Origin: Bacteroidales bacterium
GTDB lineage: Bacteria > Bacteroidota > Bacteroidia > Bacteroidales > UBA932
NCBI GenBank assembly: GCA_017427385.1
Contig: JAFRSW010000007.1
Location: forward strand, 1 to 46,406
Direction: 5' to 3'
Length of the DNA: 46,406 bases
Within the stretch, counting starts at the first letter, position 1. Each line of letters opens with the position of its first letter. The notes under the pieces were generated by a model. The model saw only the letters and a list, made by a program, of their open reading frames with translations. It searched no databases and was not told the DNA's origin. This document shows, in pieces, positions 26,222 to 34,915 of the stretch. The translations under genes were made by a program, and so were the position numbers.

Positions 26222-27091
26222 ATGAAAAAGACAAGCATTCTCCTGGTTCTGATTCTGCTGGCCGCATGGCCTGCGAACGCACAGTTTTTCAAGGAAAAAT
26301 TCCAGGGTATTCCCGAAAGCAAGGCTCCCGGTTCAAGGCAGGGAGGATTGTCGATGGACGGCTGCATCTTCCAGTTCATGGACGGGGCACCGGCCATAGA
26401 CGTGTTTTCCATCAAGGACGGCAAATACATCCAGCGCATCCCTCTGGAAGGCCACAAGACCTGGCATTGCAACAATGCCTGCGTTTCGGATATATATCTT
26501 GTCAAGGGAGACAGGCTTCCTCTGGTTTACGTAAGCCAGGAGAACAAGAACGAGCATTGCATATGCGCGTTCAGGATATCCGGAAAGAAAGGGGAATACA
26601 GCGCCGAACTTGTTCAGAAGATTATCCTTCCGGAACCCGCTGTAATGGGCGTTTGGTATCCCAACCTCGTGCTGGACAATGAGAAAGGGGAATTCTACGT
26701 CACAGGCTACAGCCGCGAGAGCTGGAACGATGCCCGCTTCGGGAATGGCCTCCAGCTGCTCCGCTTCAAGCTTCCTGCCGCCGGATACGGCGAAGTGAGC
26801 ATTTCGGCATCAGACATACTTGCACGCCGCAATTATGCCTTCCGCCTGGCCACACAGGGAGCCGTCATCAGGGACGGAAAGATGTATCAGGTTTACGGCA
26901 TGGCTGGGGATTCAGCTATAGTCTGCTACGACCTTGAAACCGGGCGCGAACTGTGGTGCATGGACCTGCTGTCCGCAGGCATCCCCAACGAACCGGAGTC
27001 CCTTTTCTTTGTGGGTAAAGAGCTCTACTGCGTGGATGTCAAGGGCTTTGTGTACGCATCCCAGGGCTTCAAGGAAACCTTCACCCGCTGA
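26222..27091 (+). CDS. Secreted beta-propeller-like protein, function unknown
   Basis: 289 residues with a clear Sec signal (MKKTSILLVLILLAAWPANA). The mature part alternates short strands with turns, with blade-like repeats such as FSIKDGKYIQRIPLEG, YDLETGRELWCMDL and VDVKGFVYAS, resembling the 6-bladed propeller proteins frequent in Bacteroidota. No catalytic residues recognised. Monocistronic. The last 67 bp overlap the convergent GH13 gene, so about 22 codons are read on both strands. Confidence 0.75.
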   Translation: MKKTSILLVLILLAAWPANAQFFKEKFQGIPESKAPGSRQGGLSMDGCIFQFMDGAPAIDVFSIKDGKYIQRIPLEGHKTWHCNNACVSDIYLVKGDRLPLVYVSQENKNEHCICAFRISGKKGEYSAELVQKIILPEPAVMGVWYPNLVLDNEKGEFYVTGYSRESWNDARFGNGLQLLRFKLPAAGYGEVSISASDILARRNYAFRLATQGAVIRDGKMYQVYGMAGDSAIVCYDLETGRELWCMDLLSAGIPNEPESLFFVGKELYCVDVKGFVYASQGFKETFTR

Positions 27092-28350
27092 GGTAGCCAG
27101 CCCAGTTCCTTTTTCTGCCGGAGATCTTCCGGAATGTTGATCTGCATTTCCGTGCTCTCGCCCGAGAAATTGCAGACCACGAGCACGGCCTCAGCCTTAC
27201 GTTTGCGGGGGAGGCGCTTATAACGGAGGAAGGCGAAATGCTTCTCAGGATCGAAGCCAAGAAGGACTGAATTGCACCAGCAGAGATCGTAATTGAAACC
27301 CTCGGAAAACACGGGGGAGACCAGGTTACCGAACAGCTCCCGATACCTGCATAAAAGATTCATCTCGTCCTGCGTAAGTCCCTTTCCTGTATGTATATAG
27401 GAATACAGACTCTTCAGTGGTTCAGGATGGGTCCAATTGAAAATGGAGGTCCTTCCTTCGGCCCCTTCCGAAGCATCGGTTCCCACCTCCTGGCCGGCAT
27501 AAATCATATAGGATGAGCCGTTGAAAAGGGCCCCAGCGGCAAGGGCCGGGAAGGCCTTTCCGGCATCACCTGCAAACCACGGAGAAGCGAAGCGCTGCTC
27601 ATCGTGATTCTCCAGGAAATTGAGCATGTTCGGCTGAAGTTCCTGCAGGAACTGCCAGTTGCGGGTAATGTTGCGGGCGGATGCTCCGTTGCAGATGATT
27701 GCGCGCAGGTTGTCGTACAGTCCGGACTTGTCGTAGAGGAGGTCGAAGCCAAGTTCCTTGATGTATTTCCTGTAGTTGGACTTGTCGTAGACCTCGCCTA
27801 TGAAAATCAGTTCGGGATAATCCTTTTTCACCTTGGCTATCAGCCACTTGAAGAATTCCGGAGGCACCATCTCCACCATGTCGCAGCGAAGTCCGTCTAT
27901 GCCGGTGGCAGCCCAGAAGAGGACAATCTCCAGCATCTTCTTCCGTGTGTCCGGATGGGAATAATCCACCTTGCGGGTGTCCGTCCAGTCGTAGTCGCAC
28001 CAATCGCATTTGGGAAGATCTTTGCAATCGGGGGAGACGTGGTTGGGAATGTAGTCTATGATTACCTTAAGCCCCGCATTGTGGGTGCGTGCGACGAGTT
28101 TCCTAAACTCCACCATCCTGCGTTCCGGCACATCGGCCAGGTAAGGGTTCACATCGTGGTAGTCTTCGATGGAATAGGGGGAGCCGGGATCGCCTTTCAC
28201 ATAAGGGCGGCCGCTTGCGTGACGGATTACGCCCGTGTACCATACTGCACTGACATTCAGCGATTTAAGATAACTGAACGTCTTGGAGTCCCAATCCGAA
28301 AACTTGCCCTTGCCCCAGAATCTGGGCAGCACCTGATATATTACTTCCAT
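27025..28350 (-). CDS. GH13 alpha-amylase family protein, cytoplasmic
   Basis: 441-residue glycoside hydrolase family 13 enzyme acting on alpha-glucans. Motifs: region I DYIPNHV (99-105), nucleophile D157 in GLRCDMVEM, acid/base E186 in FIGEVYD, and transition-state Asp D250 in LENHDEQR. A small C-terminal beta domain follows. No signal peptide, so it likely acts on intracellular glycogen or imported maltodextrins. Its ATG lies 10 nt inside the trmH end (operon). The last residues after LKPWDAY (TKPLTSTQ) look like an extension past the usual end and create the long overlap with the propeller gene. Confidence 0.9.
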   Translation of the reverse strand: MEVIYQVLPRFWGKGKFSDWDSKTFSYLKSLNVSAVWYTGVIRHASGRPYVKGDPGSPYSIEDYHDVNPYLADVPERRMVEFRKLVARTHNAGLKVIIDYIPNHVSPDCKDLPKCDWCDYDWTDTRKVDYSHPDTRKKMLEIVLFWAATGIDGLRCDMVEMVPPEFFKWLIAKVKKDYPELIFIGEVYDKSNYRKYIKELGFDLLYDKSGLYDNLRAIICNGASARNITRNWQFLQELQPNMLNFLENHDEQRFASPWFAGDAGKAFPALAAGALFNGSSYMIYAGQEVGTDASEGAEGRTSIFNWTHPEPLKSLYSYIHTGKGLTQDEMNLLCRYRELFGNLVSPVFSEGFNYDLCWCNSVLLGFDPEKHFAFLRYKRLPRKRKAEAVLVVCNFSGESTEMQINIPEDLRQKKELGWLPQRVKVSLKPWDAYTKPLTSTQ

Positions 28351-29042
28351 CTCCTGAATTCAGAAACCACTATGGCCGCCGCAACGGAAACGTTCAGCGA
28401 CTCGGCGCCCCCTCCGAACGAGGGTATGGTCAGCCTCCTGCTGCAGGCGGAGGAAACAGCTTCGCTTATGCCGTTGGCCTCGTTTCCCATCACTATAAGG
28501 CCCTCGGCAGGAAGATCTGCCTTGTAGATATTCTCGCCATTAAGGAAGGTGCCGAGCACTTCGAGGCCGGCGGCGCGGAACTCTGCGCATTTGGCTGCTA
28601 TATCGCAGTATATCAGCTTCTTACGAAAGATGGCGCCCATCGACGCCTGCACCACTTTAGGGTTATATATCTCCACGCTGTCGGGGGATGCGAAGATGCA
28701 ATCCACCCCGAACCAGTCGGCCAGGCGGAGTATGGTTCCCATGTTGCCCGGATCCCTCACCGAATCAAGCGCCAGGCACAGGCCGGAGGCCGGATGAGAG
28801 GCAGGGGCAGGCATGCGCACCACAGCCAGCACGGGGGAGGGGCTGCTGCATGCACTGATGCGCTCCATGATCGCTTCTCCGACCTCATCCCTGCGGACTG
28901 TCATCACTATCTCCAGGCCGGAGTCTTTGGCCTCGGCGACCATTTTTTCTCCTTCCACCGTGAAGAGCCCCAACTCATCCCGGAATTTCTTTTCGCGTAG
29001 GGAACGGATAAGCTTGATATCCTTGTTGCTCAGTGTTTCCAT
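28341..29042 (-). CDS. TrmH/SpoU family RNA 2'-O-methyltransferase
   Basis: SAM-dependent trefoil-knot methyltransferase of tRNA or rRNA ribose. N-terminal substrate-binding part (LIRSLREKKFRDELGLFTVEG) and SpoU domain with DSVRDPGNMGTILRLADWFG, VMGNEANGIS and the knot IPSFGGGAESLNVSVAAAIV. Two adjacent ATGs (29045, 29042); 29042 is preferred because the -7 box ends at 29048 and the start point would be near 29044. The exact target nucleotide cannot be told from sequence. First gene of an operon with GH13; divergent to tamL with a gap under 40 bp. Confidence 0.92.
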   Translation of the reverse strand: METLSNKDIKLIRSLREKKFRDELGLFTVEGEKMVAEAKDSGLEIVMTVRRDEVGEAIMERISACSSPSPVLAVVRMPAPASHPASGLCLALDSVRDPGNMGTILRLADWFGVDCIFASPDSVEIYNPKVVQASMGAIFRKKLIYCDIAAKCAEFRAAGLEVLGTFLNGENIYKADLPAEGLIVMGNEANGISEAVSSACSRRLTIPSFGGGAESLNVSVAAAIVVSEFRRWK

Positions 29043-29047
29043 CAATG

Positions 29048-29055
29048 CAAAAATA
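29048..29055 (-). promoter_or_regulatory. -7 box of trmH-GH13
   Basis: Minus-strand TATTTTTG (complement of 29048-29055) ends 5 nt from the preferred ATG, implying a leaderless transcript. Back to back with the tamL -7 box. Confidence 0.45.
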
Positions 29056-29067
29056 GCAAATAATTGT

Positions 29068-29075
29068 TATATTTG
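29068..29075 (+). promoter_or_regulatory. -7 box of tamL
   Basis: TATATTTG ends 6 nt before the ATG at 29082, implying a nearly leaderless transcript. No -33 TTTG at the expected distance. Confidence 0.5.
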
Positions 29076-29081
29076 TAAGAT

Positions 29082-31247
29082 ATGAAGCGAATCCTCATAC
29101 TGTCTGCGCTGTGTGTGCTGCTCTTTTCCTGCAGCACCACCCGGGTACTCGAAGACGGGCAGTACAAGCTTGAAGGCAATGAGGTCACAATCATAGACGA
29201 TCCGCTTTTCAACACAAGCGAGGTAAGCAACTACATCCGGCAGAACGAAAGCAGCGGCGGAATCCTTGGTTTCAATCCGCTTTTATACGTGTACAACTGG
29301 TCCCGGAAGGACGGTCTCTTTCACAAGATAGGCACGGCTCCCATTGTATATGACGAGGCATCTGTAGGTACGTCCATCACCAACATCACCAACCGGCTGC
29401 ACTATCTCGGCTACTACAACTGCAAGGTGGACAGCATAACGGTGCGCGGATACAAGACCATCAAGGTGAATTACCTGGTCACGCTGGGAGAAAGATACAA
29501 GATAGAGGATATCCAATTCGAAGTCCCTGAATATGAGCCGTTTGCGGCCGACTTCCAGGCCGATACTGCAACCGTCACTTCGCTTCTTAAAGGGAACTGG
29601 CTGTCGGAGCAGCTCCTGGAAGGGGAGACGGTGCGCTCGGCCAGCCGCATGAGGAATCTGGGCTATTATTCCCTGAGCAAGAACAATTATTCTTTCGAAG
29701 CGGATACCCTTGGCGGCCATACCCTCCTCAAATATAAGGTAAACGAATTCGAGCGCAGCCAGACATCCGCGAGCGCATTGCCGCTTAACAAATACACCAT
29801 AGGCAAAGTATCCATCAGCCTGCCGAAAGATCTCAAATTCAGGGAATCCGTCCTGAAGGGCCTGAATACTGTCAAGCCCGGGGATGTTTACAGCGAAAGT
29901 GCGGTTGCGGCCACTTACAGCAGGCTTTCCGCCATCAAGGTGTTCAGCGGAGTATCTGTCGAGATGACCCAGGCGGACAGCAGCACGGTAGACTGCAGCA
30001 TCAACCTTTCCCGTTCTCCCGTTCAGGGTTTCAAGGTGAACCTCGAAGGCTCCAGCAACTCTTCCGGGCTGATGGGAATATCTCCCCAGGTAAGCTATTT
30101 CCATAAGAACTTTTTCCATGGGGGAGAGTGGCTCAATCTTGGCTTCAACGGAGATTTCCAGTTCAAACTGGACGACGACACCAAGGCAATAGAATATGGT
30201 ATATCCGCAGGTATGAGTTTCCCCCGTTTCCTGGGTCTGCCATACAGACTGTTCCGCCGTTCTACCGTTCCGAGAACGGAAATCAACCTCGCATTCAACC
30301 ATCAGAACAGGCCTGAGTATACACGAAATCTGGTGTCTGTGAAATACGGCTATTCGGGTATCACTAAGCATAATGTAAGCTACCAGCTGTTCCCCCTCCA
30401 GGTCAATTTCGTCAAGCTCTATGGCCTGGATGCAGCCTTCAGCAAGACCCTGTCCAACAATCCCTACATGAGGTATTCCTATCAGGACCATTTGGATGCC
30501 GGCGTAGGTGCATTGCTTTACTACAACTCCAGCACCGAGATCGTGCCCACCGGGGATTATTATTTCCACAGGCTTAGCATGGATGTCTCCGGCAATGTGC
30601 TGAGCCTCTTCAAGAAGTTCATGAGCGTCAATTCAGACGGCTCCTATTGCATAGGCGGTTCACCTTTCGCCCAGTACGTAAGAGCCGAGTATTCAGTGGG
30701 ACGCACATGGCGTGCAGACGAGTCCAATGCTATAGCTACCAGATTCCTGATTGGAGCCGGCTACGCCTACGGCAACTCATCCGCCCTGCCTTTTGAAAAG
30801 CAGTTCTATGCCGGAGGTGCGAGCAGCATGCGAGGTTGGCAGGCCAGGGCCCTGGGTCCGGGATTCTCTGCTGGCGACGATGCCTTCATAATCCCCAGCC
30901 AGACCGGTGACATCAAACTGGAGATGAGCCTCGAATACCGCTTCAAACTGTTCTGGAAGCTGGAAGGAGCCCTGTTCACAGATGTAGGTAACGTCTGGAA
31001 CCTCAAGTATGAAAATACCGCTGAAGGCCGTCTGGGGGCATTCCGTCTGAACGATTTCTACAACAGCCTGGCCGCAGACTGGGGCACTGGATTGCGCGTC
31101 AATCTGAATTTCATCCTTCTCCGTGTAGATTTCGGCATGAAGGTGTTAGATCCGTCCAGGGATGAGGGTTCACGTGTAATCGGCCCTCGAGGCTGGCTCA
31201 AGGGGGCTAACAATGCATTCCATTTCGGAATTGGTTATCCGTTCTGA
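29082..31247 (+). CDS. tamL: BamA/TamA superfamily outer-membrane lipoprotein (TamL type)
   Basis: 721 residues. Lipoprotein signal with lipidated Cys17 (VLLFSC), POTRA-like domains (ITNRLHYLGYYNCKVDSITV; SASRMRNLGYYSLSKNNYSF; AVAATYSRLSAIKVFSGVSV) and a C-terminal 16-strand Omp85 barrel with the typical motif GGASSMRGWQARALGPG and a final aromatic residue (IGYPF). Lipidated TamA-like proteins (TamL) are a Bacteroidota feature and work with a TamB-like partner in envelope biogenesis; no tamB gene is in the window. Its stop directly abuts the rarA stop on the other strand. Confidence 0.9.
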   Translation: MKRILILSALCVLLFSCSTTRVLEDGQYKLEGNEVTIIDDPLFNTSEVSNYIRQNESSGGILGFNPLLYVYNWSRKDGLFHKIGTAPIVYDEASVGTSITNITNRLHYLGYYNCKVDSITVRGYKTIKVNYLVTLGERYKIEDIQFEVPEYEPFAADFQADTATVTSLLKGNWLSEQLLEGETVRSASRMRNLGYYSLSKNNYSFEADTLGGHTLLKYKVNEFERSQTSASALPLNKYTIGKVSISLPKDLKFRESVLKGLNTVKPGDVYSESAVAATYSRLSAIKVFSGVSVEMTQADSSTVDCSINLSRSPVQGFKVNLEGSSNSSGLMGISPQVSYFHKNFFHGGEWLNLGFNGDFQFKLDDDTKAIEYGISAGMSFPRFLGLPYRLFRRSTVPRTEINLAFNHQNRPEYTRNLVSVKYGYSGITKHNVSYQLFPLQVNFVKLYGLDAAFSKTLSNNPYMRYSYQDHLDAGVGALLYYNSSTEIVPTGDYYFHRLSMDVSGNVLSLFKKFMSVNSDGSYCIGGSPFAQYVRAEYSVGRTWRADESNAIATRFLIGAGYAYGNSSALPFEKQFYAGGASSMRGWQARALGPGFSAGDDAFIIPSQTGDIKLEMSLEYRFKLFWKLEGALFTDVGNVWNLKYENTAEGRLGAFRLNDFYNSLAADWGTGLRVNLNFILLRVDFGMKVLDPSRDEGSRVIGPRGWLKGANNAFHFGIGYPF

Positions 31248-32537
31248 TTATTTAGAATAGTATTTCGGCCAGCAGGCCTGGAGGTATGCCTTGAGGGCAT
31301 CCTCATGCTTGTTAGGTGCCGGATGATAGAAAACTCTTCCTTCCAGGCCGGCAGGCATGAATTCCTGGTCCACGAAGTGCCCCGGATAATCGTGGGCGTA
31401 CTTGTATCCGTCCGAATAGCCCAGATCGGCCATAAGCTTGGTGGGCGCGTTGCGCAGATGCAGGGGCACCGCGCGTGTCTTGTCTTCCCTGGCCACCTGC
31501 AGGGCCTCCTCCAGCGCCATGTAAGAGGCATTGCTCTTGGGAGATGACGCCAGATACACAGTACACTCGGCAAGGGGAATCCGCGCCTCCGGCATACCTA
31601 TCTGATTCACTACCTGGAAGGTAGCGTTGGCGAGCAGCAAGGCGTTGGGATTGGCAAGGCCCACATCTTCCGAAGCGCTCAAGCAGAGCCTGCGGGCTAT
31701 GAAGAGGGGATCCTCGCCTCCGTCCAGCATGCGGGCCAGATAGTATATGGCAGCATTGGGATCCGAGCCGCGAATGCTCTTGATGAAGGCGGAAATGATG
31801 TCGTAGTGCATCTCTCCGTCCTTGTCGTATATGGCAACATTCTCATTCAGACATTCGGTAACCGCCTTGTTGTCTATCACCACCTTCTTCTTTCCGGCCT
31901 GGGAATCGACAACGAGTTCCAGTATATTCAGGAGCTTGCGGCCGTCTCCGCCGGACTGGCGGAAAAGGGCGTCGGTTTCCTTAATCTCTATCTTACGTTC
32001 TTTGAGAAGTTCATCCGTGGCCAGGGCCCTGTCCAGAAGTATCTGCAGGTCAGCCACTTCCAGGCTCTTTAGCACATACACCTGGCAGCGGGACAGAAGG
32101 GGAGTGATGACCTCGAAAGAGGGGTTCTCTGTAGTGGCGCCCATCAGCACCACGGTGCCGGCCTCCACGGCCCCGAGAAGGGCATCCTGCTGGGCCTTGT
32201 TGAAACGGTGTATCTCGTCGATGAACAGCACCGGTGCGGCATTCTGTGCGAAGATTCCTCCAGCCTTGGCAGCGTCTATGACTTCCCTCACTTCCTTGAC
32301 GCCGGCACTCACCGCGCTCAGGGTAAAGAATTCTCTTTTACATGTATCGGCGATGATGCGGGCAAGGGTGGTTTTTCCAACACCCGGAGGCCCCCAGAGT
32401 ATGAAAGAGCTCAGGTTGCCGCTCTCTATCATGTTCCTCAGGATGCAGCCTTTGCCCACAAGGTGCTTCTGCCCCACATAATCGTCGAGAGAATGGGGAC
32501 GGAGGCGTTCGGGGAGGGGAGGAAGAAGGCCGTTCAT
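31248..32537 (-). CDS. rarA: Replication-associated recombination protein RarA/MgsA
   Basis: AAA+ ATPase related to clamp loaders, acting at stalled forks. 429 residues: start PLPERLRPHSLDDYVGQKHL, P-loop GPPGVGKT at 49-56, Walker B VLFIDEIHRFNKAQQDALL, sensor motif GATTENPSFEV, and the MgsA C-terminal tetramerisation domain (KSIRGSDPNAAIYYLARML, ALEEALQVARED). Coupled to the GNAT gene by a 1-nt overlap at 32537. Confidence 0.96.
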   Translation of the reverse strand: MNGLLPPLPERLRPHSLDDYVGQKHLVGKGCILRNMIESGNLSSFILWGPPGVGKTTLARIIADTCKREFFTLSAVSAGVKEVREVIDAAKAGGIFAQNAAPVLFIDEIHRFNKAQQDALLGAVEAGTVVLMGATTENPSFEVITPLLSRCQVYVLKSLEVADLQILLDRALATDELLKERKIEIKETDALFRQSGGDGRKLLNILELVVDSQAGKKKVVIDNKAVTECLNENVAIYDKDGEMHYDIISAFIKSIRGSDPNAAIYYLARMLDGGEDPLFIARRLCLSASEDVGLANPNALLLANATFQVVNQIGMPEARIPLAECTVYLASSPKSNASYMALEEALQVAREDKTRAVPLHLRNAPTKLMADLGYSDGYKYAHDYPGHFVDQEFMPAGLEGRVFYHPAPNKHEDALKAYLQACWPKYYSK

Positions 32538-33676
32538 TACTTGATCTCCTTTTTATAAGAACGGCGGCGCTTGTGCTGTATGCGTTCGAACGCGCCGAAA
32601 TGATTGCGGATGCTGTGATTGTCTTCCAGCTCGGCATTGGATTCCGCCCACTTTACGCCCAGCTTCCGGTATTTCTGCACCATGTCGCAGACCACCAGGG
32701 CGGTCACGCCGGTATTGCGGACATCGGAGCGGGCACCCATCAGGAGCAGCTCAGCTCCCTCGCTGTGCTTGATGAAGAGGGACTTCAGAAGATGCCACCA
32801 TCCAAAGGGGAAAATGCGCCCGCGGGACTTGATGAGGGCATCGGCAAGCGAGGGCATGGTGATGCCGAACGCCACGATTTCGCCTTTCTCATTCTCAACG
32901 GATGTCAGATACCGGAGGTCGAGGATCTTCAGGTAGAAACCTATATACTTGTCTGCAAGGTTATCGGGCAGCATCGTATACTCGTAAAGATCCTTGTAGG
33001 TATCCGTGATGACGGCGAAGAGCTTGGTAGCATAATTCTCTTCACGTATCAGTTTCCTGGTAACCGGACGGACACGGAAGTTGTTCCTCTCGGCCACTAT
33101 CTTCGAAACTCGGACAAACTTGTCCGGCAACTGGTCGGGGACGAAAATCCTGTATTCCAGCCAGTCTGCATCCTTTTCGAAGCCCAGGGCCTCGATCTGT
33201 TTCACATAATAGGGATGATTATAAATGAGAGGCATGGTGCTCTGCTGGTCGAAACCCTCTACCAGCATGCCTTCAGGATCGAAATCCGTATATCCGAGGG
33301 GGCCGACTATGTGGGTCATGCCGTGGGCCTTGCCGAACTCCTCGACCTTTGCTATCAACGCTGCGAAAACCTCGGCGTCGTCGATGGCATCGAACCAGCC
33401 GAAACGCACCTCGTCGTGCTTCCAATGCTCGTTTGCCCAGCGGTTTATAATCGCCGCGACGCGTCCGACCGGCTCTCCGTCCCTGTAGGCCATATAGAGC
33501 TCCTGCTCACAGAAATCAGAGGCAGGATTGGTGGCGGGATTTAGGGTGCCCATCTCGTCGAAAACGAGGTTGGGCACGTAGTATGGGTTATTTTTGTAAA
33601 GTTTTTCCGGATAAAGGACGAACTTGCGCAGTTCGCGCCTGTTTGCCGGATTGACGGTCTTTATCTCAATGCTCAT
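32537..33676 (-). CDS. GNAT-superfamily acyltransferase, substrate unknown
   Basis: 379 residues, cytoplasmic. GNAT-like strands are visible near the N-terminus (YRDGEPVGRVAAIINRW) and a C-terminal CoA-site-like part (DMVQKYRKLGVKWAESNAELEDNHSIRNHFGAF). The middle has conserved-looking HIVGPLGYTDFDPEGMLVEGFD. Such long GNAT proteins are widespread in Bacteroidota; some long GNAT-type enzymes N-acylate lipid bases, so an N-acyltransferase of a sphingoid or sulfonolipid base is possible but unproven. Has its own promoter (33705-33735) and precedes rarA with a 1-nt overlap. Confidence 0.8.
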   Translation of the reverse strand: MSIEIKTVNPANRRELRKFVLYPEKLYKNNPYYVPNLVFDEMGTLNPATNPASDFCEQELYMAYRDGEPVGRVAAIINRWANEHWKHDEVRFGWFDAIDDAEVFAALIAKVEEFGKAHGMTHIVGPLGYTDFDPEGMLVEGFDQQSTMPLIYNHPYYVKQIEALGFEKDADWLEYRIFVPDQLPDKFVRVSKIVAERNNFRVRPVTRKLIREENYATKLFAVITDTYKDLYEYTMLPDNLADKYIGFYLKILDLRYLTSVENEKGEIVAFGITMPSLADALIKSRGRIFPFGWWHLLKSLFIKHSEGAELLLMGARSDVRNTGVTALVVCDMVQKYRKLGVKWAESNAELEDNHSIRNHFGAFERIQHKRRRSYKKEIK

Positions 33677-33704
33677 TTCAGGTTTGGTTCAATACACAAT
33701 ACTG

Positions 33705-33735
33705 CGAATTTATATTTTTTTGAAAATAAATCAAA
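33705..33735 (-). promoter_or_regulatory. Promoter of GNAT-rarA
   Basis: Minus-strand TTTG (complement of 33732-33735), 19-bp spacer, TAAATTCG (complement of 33705-33712), one mismatch to TAnnTTTG. Leader of about 25 nt. Confidence 0.5.
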
Positions 33736-33753
33736 GAATAATTCTTAACTTCG
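33719..33753 (+). promoter_or_regulatory. Possible promoter of the small envelope gene pair
   Basis: TTTG (33719-33722), a 23-bp spacer and TAACTTCG (33746-33753), one mismatch in the -7 box and a slightly long spacer. Overlaps the divergent GNAT promoter. Confidence 0.35.
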
Positions 33754-33773
33754 TGAATAAAACCGAACCTGCC

Positions 33774-34304
33774 GTGAAAGCCCGGATTGGCATTTTTCTC
33801 TTCATCACCCTGCTGGCAATGCAGCCCAAAGCATTTGCCGGAGGGTTGTCCGCCGGCATATTCAATTCCTACAAAGGTTTCGGCATAAGCATAGATTACG
33901 CAGCCACCCAGGATATCTACAACTCATATAACCTTTATGCGGATGTTTACGGAATGTACAATGGAAAGAGCCGTAATGCCGGCATAAAGCTGGCCTATCT
34001 GCATTATAACAAGCTTGCCACCATCGATGCCAAATACGCCCGCTACGACCTCTATCTCGGGCCTGGGGCAAGCACCGGATATGTGCTGGACCATGGCGCC
34101 GACAAACGCGGCATCATGCTTACGGCAAACCTTGGTTTAGCCTTCAGGGCATGTTTCAAGATGAATCTGGACCTTGAGGCAGGCATGTGCGCGGAACTGG
34201 GTTTCATTTCCGGAGAATCGGAAGGAAAAACAAGGATAAAAATGTATCAGAACGGCCTCATGCAGGCCCTCATACCAACGCTCAAGATAATGTATAACTT
34301 CTGA
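33774..34304 (+). CDS. Small outer-membrane/secreted beta-rich protein, unknown
   Basis: About 176 residues from GTG 33774 (VKARIGIFLFITLLAMQPKAFAGG signal peptide); GTG 33753 is an alternative, while the frame upstream of that runs into the GNAT 5' end and the promoter. The mature part is a set of short amphipathic strands (LYADVYGMYNG, GIKLAYLHYNKL, YARYDLYLGPG, GIMLTANLGLAF) ending in IMYNF, as in an eight-stranded barrel. No known family recognised. Its TGA overlaps the ATG of the next gene (TGATG), so the two are coupled. Confidence 0.7.
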   Translation: MKARIGIFLFITLLAMQPKAFAGGLSAGIFNSYKGFGISIDYAATQDIYNSYNLYADVYGMYNGKSRNAGIKLAYLHYNKLATIDAKYARYDLYLGPGASTGYVLDHGADKRGIMLTANLGLAFRACFKMNLDLEAGMCAELGFISGESEGKTRIKMYQNGLMQALIPTLKIMYNF

Positions 34305-34915
34305 TGAAACGGCTGCCCGTCATATTCCTCGTACTGTTCTTCAGCCTGCCGGCCCTTTCCGGCGGAGGGGATTTCCTGAGTCGTCTTCATCCGGGGCTCG
34401 AATGGGGGATGTCGCTCACGCCGACATCGTTCCATCACTACAACTATCTCGACGAGTCGATAGGTTTCAGGATCAACGACGAAGGCTGGGACTATCATAC
34501 CAAACTGAATGCCTTCGTCCTGGGTTCGCTTTCTTTCGGTGTCACCCGGACCTTCAGCGTGGGCATACTTTCCGGCTGGCAGGGAGTGGAGAGAAGCGTC
34601 AGGATCATACCGCTGATTACGAGGCTTTCCTTCTTTACGTCCGGTTCGGACGACGACGGCATCTTCGTATATACCGACCTGGGCATCGCCCTGAACCATT
34701 TCGCCAAGAAAACCAATTTTTCCCAGATTGGGGGAGGATACCGTCTGATGCTCACCCCCGGATACTCCTTGAACATCCGGATCAGCAGCCGTATCGTTTA
34801 CGACCGTCCGGACGTGTGGGACCCTATCGAAGAGGATTATATTTCAGAGCGCAATATCAAGCGTAACGACGCCTGGTACTGCGCTCTGAATATCGGATTG
34901 TCCCTGGAATTCTAG
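34304..34915 (+). CDS. Small outer-membrane/secreted beta-rich protein, unknown
   Basis: 203 residues with signal peptide MKRLPVIFLVLFFSLPALS. Mature strands such as SLSFGVTRTFSVGILSGW, RLSFFTSG, YTDLGIALNHF and a C-terminal LNIGLSLEF fit a small outer-membrane barrel with a terminal Phe. Coupled to the preceding, similar-sized barrel-like gene by 1 nt, so the two may form one complex or be divergent duplicates. Convergent with the PLP enzyme; the stop codons of both are carried by one CTAG (34912-34915). Confidence 0.72.
   Translation: MKRLPVIFLVLFFSLPALSGGGDFLSRLHPGLEWGMSLTPTSFHHYNYLDESIGFRINDEGWDYHTKLNAFVLGSLSFGVTRTFSVGILSGWQGVERSVRIIPLITRLSFFTSGSDDDGIFVYTDLGIALNHFAKKTNFSQIGGGYRLMLTPGYSLNIRISSRIVYDRPDVWDPIEEDYISERNIKRNDAWYCALNIGLSLEF

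Noticed and set aside
29283-30569. 428-codon open frame on the minus strand
   Set aside because: Antisense to tamL, whose signal peptide, POTRA and barrel are clear.
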